Shown: positions 9,441 to 22,069 of the stretch, in pieces | How the letters are laid out: every line of letters begins with the position of its first letter | Numbering within the stretch: position 1 is the stretch's first letter | Source: Larimichthys crocea | Taxonomy: Eukaryota; Chordata; Actinopteri; Sciaenidae | Reading direction: 5' to 3' | Length of the DNA: 64,000 nt | Assembly (NCBI RefSeq): GCF_000972845.2 | Contig: NC_040017.1 | Coordinates: forward strand, 28,365,733 to 28,429,732 | Program-made: the position numbers and the translations under genes | The notes under the pieces: generated by a model | Seen by the model: only the letters and a program-made list of their open reading frames with translations | Databases searched by the model: none | Told to the model about the DNA's origin: nothing

Positions 9441-12400
9441 CATGTGCGACGTTGTTCAGGTCCATTTATTTCCACACAAAAAAAAAAACGTTGAGCAAGA
9501 TTTGTGTGAGCTGCTTCACAGCGAGTGTTTGTTCATTATTCCTCTGCTGCGAGAGAAAGAAAGACTCGGCTCGGCAGTTCTGGAGGATTTCTAAAGATTT
9601 GACTGAAAAGACTTTTATAATAATAACGCACGGGCATCGAAGGAATGTGATGTATTGTCATTTCATGGAGGCTAAAAGAGGAACAGACAAATAAATCATC
9701 TGCTCGAGCTTCTCTGAAGCTGCAGTCAGGAGGTTTGTGGCCTGATAAAAACAGGACTTGTGGATTTGTGTGTCATGAACATGGTCGGACCTGGGACCAA
9801 ACACAAACAAATCCAGCAGCCTGCTTCAAATAAACCTCTGCTAAACACATGCTACAGGTACGACTGATGCCATGACAACGCACCGCTGTTGAAATACGTC
9901 CACGGTGTGAAATCTTCAGCAATCAACACCTGAGATGAGTGAACCTGAGCCGGCAAAAATAACCTGACTCAGAGTAAACAGTGAAAGCTGCTTAAGGCTC
10001 CTCATGGAGAGGGAGGCGAGCTGACCCACACAGGGGAAATCCTTACTATGAAGAGAAGCACGCCTCCGCTGCTCAAACACCAACAGTTTAAATCTCAGAT
10101 TGTCCCTTTAAGGACCTGCAGGACTGCAGGATGATGCAACGCTAGAGAAACTGTCCTTCAGCTCGACAACCACCTGCACCGCCGTCCATGCCGAGAAAAC
10201 CCACGAACCTGTCGGCTGTGGTCCTGCTCGGCAGCTGACCTTGACCTCCGACCTCCGAGCGTAGAAGGGTCAAGAAAGAAAAAGAGGATTTCCCCGCAGG
10301 GATCAATAATGTTTGCTCCCTGCATGACACTTGATTTTAAGCCTGTTAAATCCATCAGAGGGATCAGGAGGGAGCGCACGCAAAGCTCACACAGGTTCAC
10401 ATGTGAGGACAACAACCACCCAGAGCCCGTCGGTCCGAGAAACAGACACACCTTTACCTGCCAACACCACGTCTGAGGTTAGCACAACAAGCTGAGCAGT
10501 AATCCAAACAGCTGTACTTGTGTTGTCTGGGCTGCATGGCACCGCGTCACTGATCCAATAGTCACTTCACACGCGTAAAGTTATTGGTGTTTCGTGCCCT
10601 TTGTAGCCAAATAGTGAATTATCTGCAACAACTTGATGGATTGTAGCCGGATTGATCCACAGACTGGGCTTTGGTTGACATTGTGCAGATGCAAAGCCTT
10701 GTGAAGTTCATCCAGCGATACTGAACCAAGACGGATGCTGTGTCACAACTGTTAAGTCAAAGTGGAATGGAACGGTCGACCTTAGTGGTCTTCATTTTGG
10801 ATACGTAGCTGACGGCGAGGTTGTGCTGAATACTGCAATATACAAAAGTTGTACATATGTTTTATATTTCTATTTTGGCAGTCAAATGTTGGAGCTAATC
10901 CTCCGACTTGTTGCAATTTCATAATTTCCATAAGTGCGCATCGTCTGCACAATATTACCCTGCCCAAATTAGCGCACTACCTCAGGAAGTACACATCGAA
11001 CTGAAGCATCCAAACTGAGACACAGTTATGGTTTTACCAAAGATGCTGAACATCCACAACAAGTACAAGAAGGAAAGAACCAGAACTGGAAACCAAAAAC
11101 TTCAGAACCTGAGCAGGTGACGTCAGGAAAAGAAACAAAGAACAAACTAAATTCATATCCCACCGGGTGCTGCTTTAACTTTGGACAGTTTAACATCAAG
11201 TCTACTCATTAGTGAAATCTGAATATCTTCAATCAGGCGTCCATGCAGGTGTCCTCATATTTCTTTAATGAGAATCTGCAGAACAAACACAGGTTATGAA
11301 AGCCAGAGACCTCAGAGCGGCAGGAGTTTGTCTCAGGAAGCCATTTAATAGAGTTTTATATTTGTTTCTCCATGACTATCTGTGCTGTAGCTGGAGGCAA
11401 CAAACCCATCACGGCCTAATAATAATTCTTCTTGGTAATGTAGAGGCAGAGGGAGCCTCGGGACTTTGGTTTACTTTGGTCGTCTGGATGAAAAGTGTAG
11501 AAGTTTCTGTTTTGGCTCCCAGACGTCACCGCACTGCTTCATCTGGATACTCTGAACGTTTGGACGCAGAGCAACTGGGATTTATTATTTGTCTTTGTGA
11601 CGTGAACGTTCAGATGCAGAAAAATCTAATCAACCTTAAAACATCGTTTCAATGTTTCAAACAAAACCAAACCTCATTCAGCATGAAGCACCGCTCTGTA
11701 TCGGTTTAAACAGACTGATGATGGTTGGATGTTCGATCCATTTATTTAAAGCTAAATAATGACGTGCTGTTGGTCCAGCTCAGTTCTGACTAAAGCTGCT
11801 GCAGGAACACCTCCAAAACCAAAACACATTATTTACAGTTTGAAATTGGCCGCACGGTTGGAAGTGTGGGCGACTGGAACCAGAAATGCATCATGGACCC
11901 AAAAACTCCTGCTGACTGAACCTCCACCATTTTCTGTTTCCAAAAAATCCACCTTCCAACTGTGCACTCCTTCTCCAACAATCAGCTTACTCCTAAATCA
12001 CATTATTGAAACTGTACACGAGTTTCTGCCTCCAAATTAAGGATTGTGTTCTTTGAAACCAAAATAATTCTCTTTCACTAAATAGTTTCAGGCCCAACAC
12101 TTAAATCCTCACGATCCCAAGAGAAGAAGTTCCCAGCAAACCAACAGAAACCTTCGGCTAGTTTCCATCCTGGAAATACAGCAGTTATGTTACTGCCACG
12201 ATGTTTGCTGAGAAATCTTTCCACAAAACAAAAAGCAACAAAGAAAAAGACACTGGTTCACTCAGACATGGTATACTCATAAACCTCCTCCCCCCACAGT
12301 TTTGGTTCGTTCCAACATTTACATCCAGGTGTACAGAAGAAATCTACTGACACAAACTATGTCCAACACCTTCTGACAAATGTCCCCATGAACATGATCG

Positions 12401-13140
12401 CTTTGTGTGACTGAAGTGCTGCGAGCGCCTGAGCAGCAGCATTCAGGGTCAGGAAAACAAAGAAACGTCGCCCAGTCGTGTCATTTCCAGTTTTCTCAAA
12501 CAAATACGAGACCCTCACCCAGAAGACACTTGATTTGTTTCTGTACGTTACTGTTAATGTCCATGTGAAACCAAAAGTCATCAGTGACTTGATGATGAGA
12601 AATGATCTTTGCATAGTAACTGTTGCAAACTTGAAGGCAGAGCCCTCCATGTCAAGAACTGAAGTCAGAGGTGTTGGACCGCTGACCAAGCTGTCCGTTC
12701 TGGCAGTTTGACCGTTCTGTGATTCGTTAATGAAGTTATGTTGATAAAAGCTGTAATCCACAAGGCCTTGCATGTCCTTCCAAACCTGTTTGCTGCTGCA
12801 AATTAGATTTATGGACGACAGGGTTGAAATTTCAGATCATTCAATGCAACAACCTGAACCATCCATCTCAAGTTTGTTCTAATCGGACCGACTAAACTCA
12901 ACGTGCAGCTTCCAATCATCACAGCCGGACCGCTAACTCGGCATTATCTGCATGCAGGCCACCAAACTGGAAACACAGTTTAGATCTTTGAACACATGCT
13001 GTGCTGAACGTGTCCGAGTTATGAACTCAGAGCCTCCATGTTCAGGCCTCTCACCCACATCAGACTTCCTCTTGTTCCAACCAATCATCCACCTCCGTCA
13101 CACTATAGACATTCCTCATAACAAGCCTCCGGTTTAAAGG
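9441..13140. other. No gene seen
   Basis: Repeat-poor intronic or intergenic sequence. Open frames such as 11296-11709 and 12357-12773 lack domains, splice sites or biased composition. Confidence 0.5.
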
Positions 13141-13164
13141 GACATTCTGTGTTTTTCCCTCCTC

Positions 13165-13330
13165 TCTGTCCGTGGTGGCATCATTATAAGAGCCTATTAT
13201 GGCGTTACCGAGGCCGGCTCGCAGACTAAATGCCTTGTTTCTGTCCGCCATGGGAGCCTTCTATAGAGCCGCGACTCCCTCCTTCAACAGAGAGGCCCCT
13301 TCATCGCGCTGCCCTCCTCCTCCTCCACCT
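13165..13330. promoter_or_regulatory. Candidate conserved non-coding element
   Basis: An unusual CpG-containing block (ATCATTATAAGAGCCTATTA, then GGCGTTACCGAGGCCGGCTC) follows repeat-like sequence and precedes a (CCT)n tract. Both strands carry short frames, but neither has splice sites. It may be an enhancer or a distal promoter; an unannotated exon cannot be excluded. Confidence 0.3.
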
Positions 13331-14337
13331 CCTCCTCTCATCCTCCTCGCTCAGACACAGACAAGCCTTTATCTGCCCATCATGTGCTCTCTTTCTCTTT
13401 CTCTTTTTTCTCCGGCCTGACCCTGTTTTCCACAGCGAACAGGCATGCTGGGTAGGATCTGGGGGGGAAACACACATGCAGAGCGAAGAGGGGGGGACGA
13501 TTTGGAAAGCCGGCTAAATATTTCATCCACAGCCACAGTATCTGCCTGTGTAGCTTAATACCGATTTGATGTTATCTCCTAAGTCTTTCCAGCAGAGGGT
13601 TTTTTTTATTTGCCGGTCAAATAATCTCTTCATATCTGCTGTGCCGCGTCTAAACCGTTCCCCACGTCGTCTCGCTGGGCTCCAGCTTTGTCTTTTCCAG
13701 CTCTCCAGCAGGGAGACGTGCAGATGTTGGCGTAAACGTGGACGGACTCGAGCCAAATCTCAGCACAGAGCTGCAGCAAACTATTATTTTCAATATCAAA
13801 TCGTCTGCTGGTTGTTTGTTTCATCGTTTGGTCTTTTAAAAATCACCTGTTCTGTCCAACCAACGGTCCAAAACACAAAGAAGTCAGTCGATGTCAGCAC
13901 CGAACAAGTGAATCTTCAAGATTCAAGGCCAGAAAGATTCGACCCGCTGACCCTTCAAGACCTTCAGCAGGCCTGTTACCAAACATCTGGTGTTTACATC
14001 TTTGTAGTCGTGTTATCAAGGTTTCCTGAAATCTCCATCAAGTCTGAATTTGAGGAAAATGAGGCTCAATCTCACGTCAGAGACGACTTCAGTGAATCAC
14101 AGGTCACAGGTTTCCCTTCATTCTCTACACACAGATTTAACTGTGTCTAATATCTGACCAACAAGAGAAACAAGAAGTCAGTCCTGCAGGAAAACACGAC
14201 TTCATCCATTAAACTGTGTTTATCTTTAAATAGCTCCTCAGCTAACACCACAAACACCTGTGTGTGTGTCCTCACCTTAAGTTACGTTTATATTACCTTA
14301 CTTTAGCTTATATTATATTATATTAAATTAAATTAAA
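13331..14337. other. No gene seen; (CCT)n and simple tracts
   Basis: (CCT)n lies at about 13312-13345. The 194-codon frame at 13566-14150 has no recognisable domain and is probably chance. TA-rich steps (14305-14340) lead into the next element. Confidence 0.45.
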
Positions 14338-14587
14338 TTAAAGGTCCAGTGTGTAGGATTTAATGGCACCTAGCGGAGAAGTTATGGATTGCAACCAAAG
14401 AAATTTCCCCGTTCGACTGTAAAGTCGACTTTAAAAGCAAAGCTGCATATCGAGATCAGAGTTTGGTTTGTCTGTAGATATAAAGGCTCATTTTCAGGTG
14501 ATTATACACTAATGGAAACATACTAATACATATTGAATTCCATTGCTGCCAACTGATACTCCCAAATCTTACACACTGAACCTTTAA
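14338..14587 (+). mobile_element. Teleost MITE with TTAAAGGTCCAGTGTGTAGG ends
   Basis: The terminal inverted repeats are TTAAAGGTCCAGTGTGTAGG on the left and its near-complement, TCTTACACACTGAACCTTTAA minus one base, on the right. Internal landmarks (GGTTTGTCTGTAGATATAAA, then TTTTCAGGTGATTATACACT) match a short non-autonomous element I recognise from percomorph genomes. It has no coding capacity. Confidence 0.88.
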
Positions 14588-14599
14588 GTGACTTCACCT

Positions 14600-15227
14600 T
14601 ACGTTACATTATGTCATATATTTACATTTTTTCAAGTTTTTAAAAGTAAACAAAGTCTTTTCTCTAAATTTTACGCTGCGATACATTTTTACTTTTTTAT
14701 TTGAACCCCAACTCGACCGAGCTCTGACTTTTAAAGTGTGAAATGTTTCTCCGTACGCAGACGATGCATTTGAATTGTTTGCTAACGTGACCGCTGACCG
14801 AGCCGAGTTACTGACAGATTACATAACTGTGTTTAAGGAGTCGACTTATGATCACGAGATGTGTTCGTATCTCGGTGGTCCAGATCGTCTGGAGATCATT
14901 AACGAGCTTCACTGACGTCCCGTCACCTCGTTAAGATCACGTCAGAGTTTAATTCACGTCATTTTCTAATTTCACGTCGTCGCTTCATCGGAAGAAAAAA
15001 CACAAATTCAACCTTCAGACCAAACGAAGGAACGCCTGACGGAGCGCTGAGTGATTTTAATCTCCTAACAGACTTTCTAAACTTCCTCATGACGTTCATG
15101 TGATGAAGAAGAACAAAGCAGGAGGACGCGACATGAACAAGTTCCTCCTTGTCCTGCCTCGGAGGACGCCATGCTTCATGCCTGCTCGTCTGATTCTTCA
15201 CGGTTAGCTGCCGAGCACGTGCTCGAA
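14600..15227. other. No gene seen
   Basis: AT-rich to mixed sequence without exon signals or recognised repeats. Confidence 0.5.
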
Positions 15228-15379
15228 GCCTCCTCCTCATTATCAGCTCCACATTCAGACCTCCATGTGGAGCTGAAGCCTCCTCCTCAGTATCAGCTCC
15301 ACATTCAGACCTCCATGTGGAGCTGAAGCCTCCTCCTCATTATCAGCTCCACATTCAGACCTCCATGTGGAGCTGAAGC
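15228..15379 (+). repeat. 50-bp tandem repeat, three units, each with a perfect hairpin
   Basis: Three nearly identical 50-bp units. Each contains AGCTCCACAT, a 10-nt loop, and ATGTGGAGCT, a perfect 10-bp inverted repeat. The units differ by one base (CTCATTATC/CTCAGTATC). Confidence 0.92.
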
Positions 15380-15939
15380 CTCCTTCATTGTCTCCTTCCT
15401 CCAATCCTCCATTTTGTCCCCTTTCTTCTCTGAATGTGTCCTGTCATGTTTCTGTTTAGTCGTCTTCTTCTCCTCCTTTAACCCCTCTCTTCTTTATCAA
15501 TCACTCCTCTGTCGTCTGACCTTATTAAACATGAAGAAGAGAAACTCGTCTGTCATGAACCGAGCTGCACGTTTAACGACGGCGACAAAACGAGTAAAGA
15601 CTAAAGACTTGTCAAACTAATGAAGTATTTCATGTGATGGTTATATAAATATAGAAATAAACAAGTGATGTTTCATATGTTTGGGATCAAACCTCATCTC
15701 AGACGTCTTCGGATAATCAGATAATCTGTTGTAACGTCTGAATCAAAATCAGGTTCATAATTCCCCCAAAATGAGAAAAAAATATTCAAAGAGCAGCTGC
15801 TTAATGTAACTAAGTAGATTTAGATCTGACCTCGGTCTTTCCTAACGTGAACGTTCTCTTCAGTGTCTGATTCTCCTCACAGGTAACAGAACAAGTCTGA
15901 TCATCAGGTGACCAATGAAAACACACTGATGAGTTACAC

Positions 15940-16110
15940 ATGTTATATTATATATATTATATTATATTCATATATCTTATCTTTATTATATTATATATAT
16001 TATATACGCCGTCTAAATCTGACACACTGGACCTTCAAAGATATAAAGATCTATATATCTTATTTAGTATATAATATTTATATTACACTCTATACCTCAT
16101 ACACATTAAA
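15940..16110. repeat. AT-rich (TATAT)n tract with one MITE end
   Basis: Mostly TATA-type low complexity. At 16012-16036 the bases CTGACACACTGGACCTTCAA match the right end of the MITE found at 14338-14587, a probable truncated copy. Confidence 0.65.
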
Positions 16111-16620
16111 AACTACCAGTAACATAAATCTGATTTATTTTAGTATCATTTACACTCACAGTGATCAGAACTGAAAAAAGAAAAACTTCATTATACGTAA
16201 AAAAGTTGCTGCAATCGTGACTTTAACAACTTTTTTCTGTTTTAACAAATACAGATTTACTGTTTTGGGAATATCTTAGAGTTTGAACAGACAGAAGATA
16301 TTTTATCAACCAAACAGTCGATTCATCAAAAAGTATCAAACTGTTTTTTCTGTTTCATATAAACCAGATTATCACTGAGTGTTAAACGGACAAAAGATAT
16401 TTTTTTTATAATTGATTAATATATGTCATTTTAAAAAATACAGAAATTTACTGTTTTTGTTGTTTTACATCATTAAATTAAAAAGACATTTAAAGATATT
16501 TAATAAACTAAACGATGAATCCAGATTATAACGACGTTGATAGTTTCAGTTCCAATTAACAGATAATTAATGAGGATAGAATTAAATAAATCTTCTTTGT
16601 TTACATCCCGCCTCTCAAAC

Positions 16621-16622
<2 letters not shown>

Positions 16623-16655
<33 letters not shown>
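16623..16655. repeat. (CT)n microsatellite
   Basis: About 16 dinucleotide units, at the boundary of the CpG-rich region. Confidence 0.95.
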
Positions 16656-16656
<1 letters not shown>

Positions 16657-18194
16657 ACATCCGTCAAAGCTGCGTGAACGCGCCTGGAACATAATTCTAA
16701 CGAGGAGGAGGGACGATGCGCGTTCCCGAGGCTGAGGGAGAAGAAGGAGGAGGAAGCCATGCGCGCATGCTCGAGACAGCAGGTGCCCGAGCCCCCGATG
16801 AAGAAAAAAAAAAAACTAATTTGCATTGCTAATGAGCTCCGCGAGCCTCCTCCCCTCCAAACAGGACAACGCTCCTAATATGGCGACTTGTTTTTACACA
16901 AATAAATCACAGAAGATGAGAAATATTTAAATAAATCATCAAATCTGAGTTTGAATCCAGAAAAAAAAAAAATCAGGAACCGTCCGCGCGTGAAAACAAC
17001 CAGAGGCACACAAAAGACGCACGTGTCAGATGATCGATTAATCGACTAATCAACTCATGATGATCGATAAAAGAGCAGCGTGGCGGGGTCCGCCATCCAC
17101 AACAACAACAACAACAACAGGAGGAGAGGGGCGCGCGGTGCAGACCCTCATTGAGCAGAACAAGTGAAGCGCCAAATTCCCAACAAGCCTCCTTGTGTCT
17201 ATTGTGAGGGGGGGGGCTGGCACCCCCTCCACCTCCACCTCCACCTCCACCCTCCAAACCTCCACGCAGGAATAATCAAATGTTTCTCCTCCTGCTGACC
17301 TCCTTTTCTCTCACATGTGAGGATGATTTCAGTGTCTGTGCCGCCATGTGCGCGCGGTTTTTTAACACGCGCTCCGTTGAAAAATGGCCTCACACCCCCT
17401 CCTCACCCTCCTCACCCCCCCTCACCCCTTTAAGTCCCTCTGCGCGCGCATTGTGTTCACATCCACCTTGTTTTGTTGCGTTATTGTTGCACAACTTCAC
17501 ACAAACGAGCTCCACGCGTGCACATCATGACAGAAAAATCTGTTCCACCGCGCGCCTGGAGCTCCAAACTGAAGCCATCCAGACCGGGTCCAGTCCGAGC
17601 CGTGCCGGACTGATCCGGTCCATGTGACAGACTCGAGCTGTCTCGCCAGAAACTCTTGGTTTCTACAGATTCTGACGTGGTTCCGATCCTGGACCAGGCG
17701 GATCATCATTTTTTGGAGGTGGGGGGCGCGCAGCAGCAGCGCCGCCAAACAACAGCCCCGCTCATTGTCCCCCTCCGCCACCAGCGCCACAAAACACGAG
17801 GAGCCCCCTTTCACCTCCATCTCCATCCACCTTCCTCCACCTCCATCCTCTTTACTACTACAACCACTAGCAGGTTAATTTGCCCGGTAACGGATCCAGC
17901 TAATCGCAGTTAAACGCATTCGCGACCTGTAGCCTCGACAGAGGAGGTGGAGATGAGGAGCAAGAGGAGGTGCGGGAGAAGGAGGAGGTGGTGGTGGAGG
18001 TGAGAAATGATAAAAAAAACACAACAACAAAGGTGGAGGTGATGACAGAGAGGAGAGAAGGGGAGTAAAGAGACGAACAAACCTCCTTTTTTTCGTGCGT
18101 AAATCCGTTTCCAAGCGGCGGCGCGGACGGAGGACGGTAATAAGCTTGTTGTGCTGGACGTGAAAAGACGCTGCCGGGGCTAAATCCTCCCTCC

Positions 18195-18203
18195 GTCCCT
18201 CTC

Positions 18204-18247
<44 letters not shown>

Positions 18248-18255
18248 TCTCTCGC
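18195..18255. repeat. (CT)n tract
   Basis: (CT)n interrupted by GT steps, next to the CCAAT and E2F-like motifs of the promoter-like region. Confidence 0.9.
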
Positions 18256-18390
18256 TCAGCCAATTGTGTGAGATGAAATTGGCGCGCGGGGTCTCACAGC
18301 GGGACGTCAGCAGGTCCCGCACACATAATGCACTCAATACCCCCGCACGCACACGCATCTACCTCTTTCTCACTCCCTCACTCCCCTATG

Positions 18391-18405
18391 GTTGCCCCTA
18401 GCAAC
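18391..18405. promoter_or_regulatory. RFX X-box
   Basis: GTTGCCCCTAGCAAC fits the X-box consensus GTNRCC-N3-RGYAAC exactly as an imperfect palindrome. RFX factors bind it in ciliary and neural gene promoters. The GC box 15 bp to its right and the CpG-rich setting favour a promoter role. Confidence 0.55.
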
Positions 18406-18480
18406 TACGAAGACCACCGCCCCGCCCCCCTCTCTACCCTCCCTCCACCCTCCTCCTCCTCTTTAGTTAAGAGGGTTTAA

Positions 18481-18829
18481 AGGAAAAATTATCTTTTTCT
18501 TGTTGGGGGTTAATTTGCTCAGGAGAGGTGTTCACGTGCTCAAAATAAGAAAAATAAATAAATTAATAAGAGAGAGAGAGCAGCTTACTACTGCTCCATT
18601 CACGGCTCAGAGGCTTTGTTTGTATCACAGTGAGTGTGGAGGCAGAACAATGGGGGCAAAGCATCAGGAGCAAGGAGGAGGAGGAGGAGGAGGAGGAGGA
18701 GGAGGGAGGAAGGAGGGGAGGAGACCCCCTCGATCGTCTTCATTCATTCAGAGCGAAGACGACAGAGGAGACGCCAAATTTAAAAAAATGTCTTCGTTCT
18801 GGTCGTCAGCGTCCCCGGACGTCCACGCT
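18481..18829. other. Non-coding; (GGA)n tract
   Basis: It holds a (GGA)n run at 18675-18707 that generates Gly- or Glu-rich open frames of no significance. Confidence 0.6.
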
Positions 18830-18905
18830 GCGATTTACAGAGTTTCCTGATGGACAGTGAAGTACACTGCAGCTGCCGTTAGCTCAGTCTGTTAGCCGGG
18901 CCGCT
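18830..18905 (+). repeat. Fragment of the 47-bp-VNTR interspersed repeat (right flank)
   Basis: GAGTTTCCTGATGGACAGTG, then GTTAGCTCAGTCTGTTAGCC, match the constant right flank at 24540-24620. Confidence 0.75.
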
Positions 18906-18970
18906 GGAGTCTGTGAAGTGACGTGCCAAAAAAAACAAAAAAAAAAAAAAACCTGCAGTTCCTCTAACGT

Positions 18971-19215
18971 CCACCTGAGGCTGGCTCCAGAAGTGAGTCA
19001 GTCTCCATAAGTCCCCATGTCCAAATGTCCAACTTCACAGCAGAAATAAACATGTTTACAGCCTGGTACAAAAAACAGTTTTGGTCTCTGTAGCTAATTT
19101 CCCCGTTCATGACAACTGTACTGAGGGTGAATTTATATACAACTCACCTGTTCACATTATATTAAGGCTTACAGTTATGCAGGGTTAAGAGCGGGGACGC
19201 TTTGATTGACACTTT
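18971..19215 (+). mobile_element. Teleost non-autonomous element
   Basis: GGCTGGCTCCAGAAGTGAGT, CATGTTTACAGCCTGGTACA and AGCTAATTTCCCCGTTCATG mark a dispersed fish element. A second copy lies at 43062-43262 with long near-identical stretches. No ORF. Confidence 0.82.
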
Positions 19216-19810
19216 CAGTCTGCTCTCTTTGGTCATTTTCCTGGTTTATCTGCTTCTAAATATGCTATGTCGTTAAATCGTTGTCTGGTGTCGTGCCAGA
19301 ACCAGAGCTGAGCGGGCTCAGTGGCAGCATTTTCTTCAATGAATAGAAATCAAATCTGAGCGAGAGACACAGAGGAAGACAGAGAGACAGAGAGAGTCTC
19401 TGCGTCTGAAATCTGATTCTGATGATGATTCAACACGACAGACAGCAGCCTCCTCCTCCTCCTCTGCTCTCTTCATCCATCCGGAGAGGAGGCAGAGAAA
19501 CTCAGGAAGGACAGAGGAGCTGCAGAGCTCTGATCGATACCCAGGCTGTGTACAGACGACCAGCTGAATAACTTCCAGTGTGTTGGGGTGACGCAGTAAC
19601 AGGTTGTTCTTAAAGACGTTCTGAAGTGAAGTCAGGCTTTGGAGTTTCAGTGACTCCATCACATTCAAAACTACAGGAAGGAAAAAAAGCTCCAGCTGTA
19701 ATTCAGCAGCAGGAGTGCTGAGTCAGACTCTGTTTCTGCTCCACATCACACCGCTGGACCGTCTGCAGATCCCTCCATATGTTCACCTAATGAGGCTTTG
19801 AGACCGGGAA

Positions 19811-19813
19811 CAC

Positions 19814-19856
<43 letters not shown>
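19811..19856. repeat. (CA)n microsatellite
   Basis: An almost uninterrupted CA run. Confidence 0.97.
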
Positions 19857-19859
<3 letters not shown>

Positions 19860-19961
19860 CTACACTAATACACACACATAATGCATGTTTCAGGATGTAT
19901 AAACATGTTGGAGTTTCCCTCCAGCAGTTTAAAAACCACTAGCTCACTGCTAACATTAGCT

Positions 19962-20216
19962 ACCACTGTACTCACTGTTAGACTGGACACTGCTGGTTCA
20001 GAGGTTCTGTCGCTGTGTTCACTGTTAGACTGGACACTGCCGGTTCAGAGGTTCTGTCGCTGTGTTCACTGTTAGACTGGACACTGCCGGTCTGGAGGTT
20101 CTGTTGCTGTGTTCACTGTTAGACTGGACACTGCCGGTTCAGAGGTTCTGTTGCTGTGTTCACTGTTAGACTGGACACTGCTGGTTCAGAGGTTCTGTCG
20201 CTGTGTTCACTGTTAG
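19962..20216 (+). repeat. 47-bp minisatellite, about five units
   Basis: Units start TGTTCACTGTTAGACTGGAC, continue ACTGCCGGTTCAGAGG and end TTCTGTCGCTG. They differ at a few sites (GCTGG/GCCGG, TCGCTG/TTGCTG). Same family as 26.7, 43.3, 50.9 and 60.3 kb. Confidence 0.95.
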
Positions 20217-21312
20217 GACGCTGACACTAGCTCATAGCGCACACTTGCTATTGGCTACTGTAAACATCACTATCTGCAACAAGCCCCTCCCTGTCTCTTT
20301 ACAGGAAAGATGTAAAAATGAGGACGCAACAGTTAATCTCTGTATTTCTAAAGAATATTCTGATTTCTCCTTTGAGGCTTGAGGAGGTTGAAGGTGAAGT
20401 ACAGTGAGAGTCGGGCAGTAAACTGTGTCTGAGAAAATGACTTGAGGGGAAACAGAGTCCCCGAGGTGTTTATATGTCTGTAATGAATTTGGTTTGTTGA
20501 GGTCGAGGTTTGATTTGAAGTCTCCCGGGACTGTTTTACTGTCGAGCAGACGGGATGAACAGTGAAACATGCAGCACGCTGATGATGTTTATTAATTACA
20601 AAACGCTGCTTCACATATTTGCAGTGATGTTTGTGTTTGTTATTTCCACTGCAGATTTGTGCAGGGAGAAGAGAAGATGATGCAGCAGTGATGTGGTTTG
20701 TTAAAGGTAAGAAGCTGAGCTGAAGTAGCCCCGCCCCGGTTGTACTGCGTCATCTACTGCACACAGCGGTGTTGCCGAACCACCGATGTCTTCTTGGTCA
20801 GTTTCTTTCTCTGCAGCAGCACTCACATCCCCCATGATCCTTTGTTATTAAAACTAAACCTTGTGGTGTGTTAAAGTTCCCATGAATCCATTAGCACGGT
20901 GATTATTGCTTCCACCTACCACCATGCAGCAATAGCGGACCCCCACTGGTTTTACAGTAGTCCGATTAGCTGACTCTTCCTGGAATGGAAGCTTCAAGTG
21001 GACCTTGACCAATGAAGGCCGGATCGTACTGAGGTGGTTTTCCTGCTGGCTGTGGCTCCTGACGTCGGCTAACCTAACCTAGCTGTGGTGTAGGAACCGA
21101 CTGCTGGACCTGCTATAAATGACCTGGTACCGTATTCCCTGTTGGCCTTGGCCATGTTCAATGGAGGTAGGCTGCCTGGTTCCATTGCTCAATAATGGTA
21201 GATACAACGGTTACTGATCGCCTACTTTAGCAAGTCACGCTAAAGCTACCTGTCCATCTGAAATGATGTAGGAGCTGAGGCGTGTTTACCAACCACCTGC
21301 TAATGTGGCTAA
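20217..21312. other. No gene seen
   Basis: Non-coding. Part of 20930-21310 may belong to the same interspersed repeat as the 47-bp units, but I could not define its left end. Confidence 0.45.
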
Positions 21313-21440
21313 CTTCAACTCTAGCTAAGTGAACCGACTCAGCCCAGGATGCCAGGAGCCAAACCCGGCAAGAAAACCAGCTCGGTATGCTGCTGTGTTC
21401 ACTGTTAGACTGGACACTGCCGGTTCAGAGGTTCTGTTCT
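21313..21440 (+). repeat. Left flank plus one unit of the 47-bp-VNTR repeat
   Basis: AACCGACTCAGCCCAGGATG, then AAACCCGGCAAGAAAACCAG, then a single 47-bp unit at 21391-21437. The same left flank precedes units at 24436 and 60308. Confidence 0.85.
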
Positions 21441-21627
21441 GCAAACCAGACCTGACTAATGAGTGCTGATTAAGACTAATTACACTCCACAGCTGCAAGT
21501 GGCTCTATCTATCTATCTAGCACATGCAGAGCCTCAGACTCAGACAAAAATCCAAACACACTTTCCAATGTCGTCTGGATGTCACCAGACAGAGAGGTGT
21601 CTACAGAGTCCTCTGCCTCTGGTGACA

Positions 21628-21632
<5 letters not shown>

Positions 21633-21672
<40 letters not shown>

Positions 21673-21905
21673 GTGTGTAAACAGCCACAATGACAGTTGA
21701 AAAAAACAAACAGAGGATGGAGAGAGCGACAGGCAAAAAACAGACAGAAGAAGAAATTGCCAGACAGAGACATAAAGAGAAAGAGAGAGAAAGAGAGAGA
21801 CAGAGAGAGAGACAGAGAGAGACAGAGAGAGAGAGACAGAGACAGAGAAAGAGAGACAGAGAGAGACAGACAGAGACATAAAGAGAAAGAGAGAGAGAGA
21901 CAGAG
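21633..21905. repeat. (GT)n followed by (GAGACA)n-type purine tract
   Basis: GT run at 21633-21672, then irregular GAGAGACA repeats at about 21775-21905. Long Arg/Glu frames here are artefacts of the repeat. Confidence 0.93.
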
Positions 21906-22069
21906 TTTGCCTGAGGACAGAGCGACCAGCCTTGGCATGCCGGGCTAAAGCAAGGGCTGCTGGGTAATAAATAACAGTCATTGGGGTGTCAGACAGACAG
22001 AGATGGATACAGCAGACAGACAGGGAGGGGATGGAAGACAGACTGACAGACTGAGGGATAAACACATGG

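Larger units (their letters stand above)
16660..18480. promoter_or_regulatory. CpG-rich promoter-like region
   Basis: The surrounding DNA is CpG-poor, but here GCGCGC/CGCG clusters recur (16738, 17346, 17440, 17548, 17726, 18283). There is a CCAAT box at 18260, an E2F-like TTGGCGCG at 18279, a GC box at 18418-18430, an octamer ATTTGCAT near 16820, and an RFX X-box. Purine/pyrimidine triplet runs are interspersed. It looks like an unmethylated promoter or CpG island, perhaps an alternative promoter of the left-hand minus-strand gene. I found no exon with a convincing donor. Confidence 0.5.
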
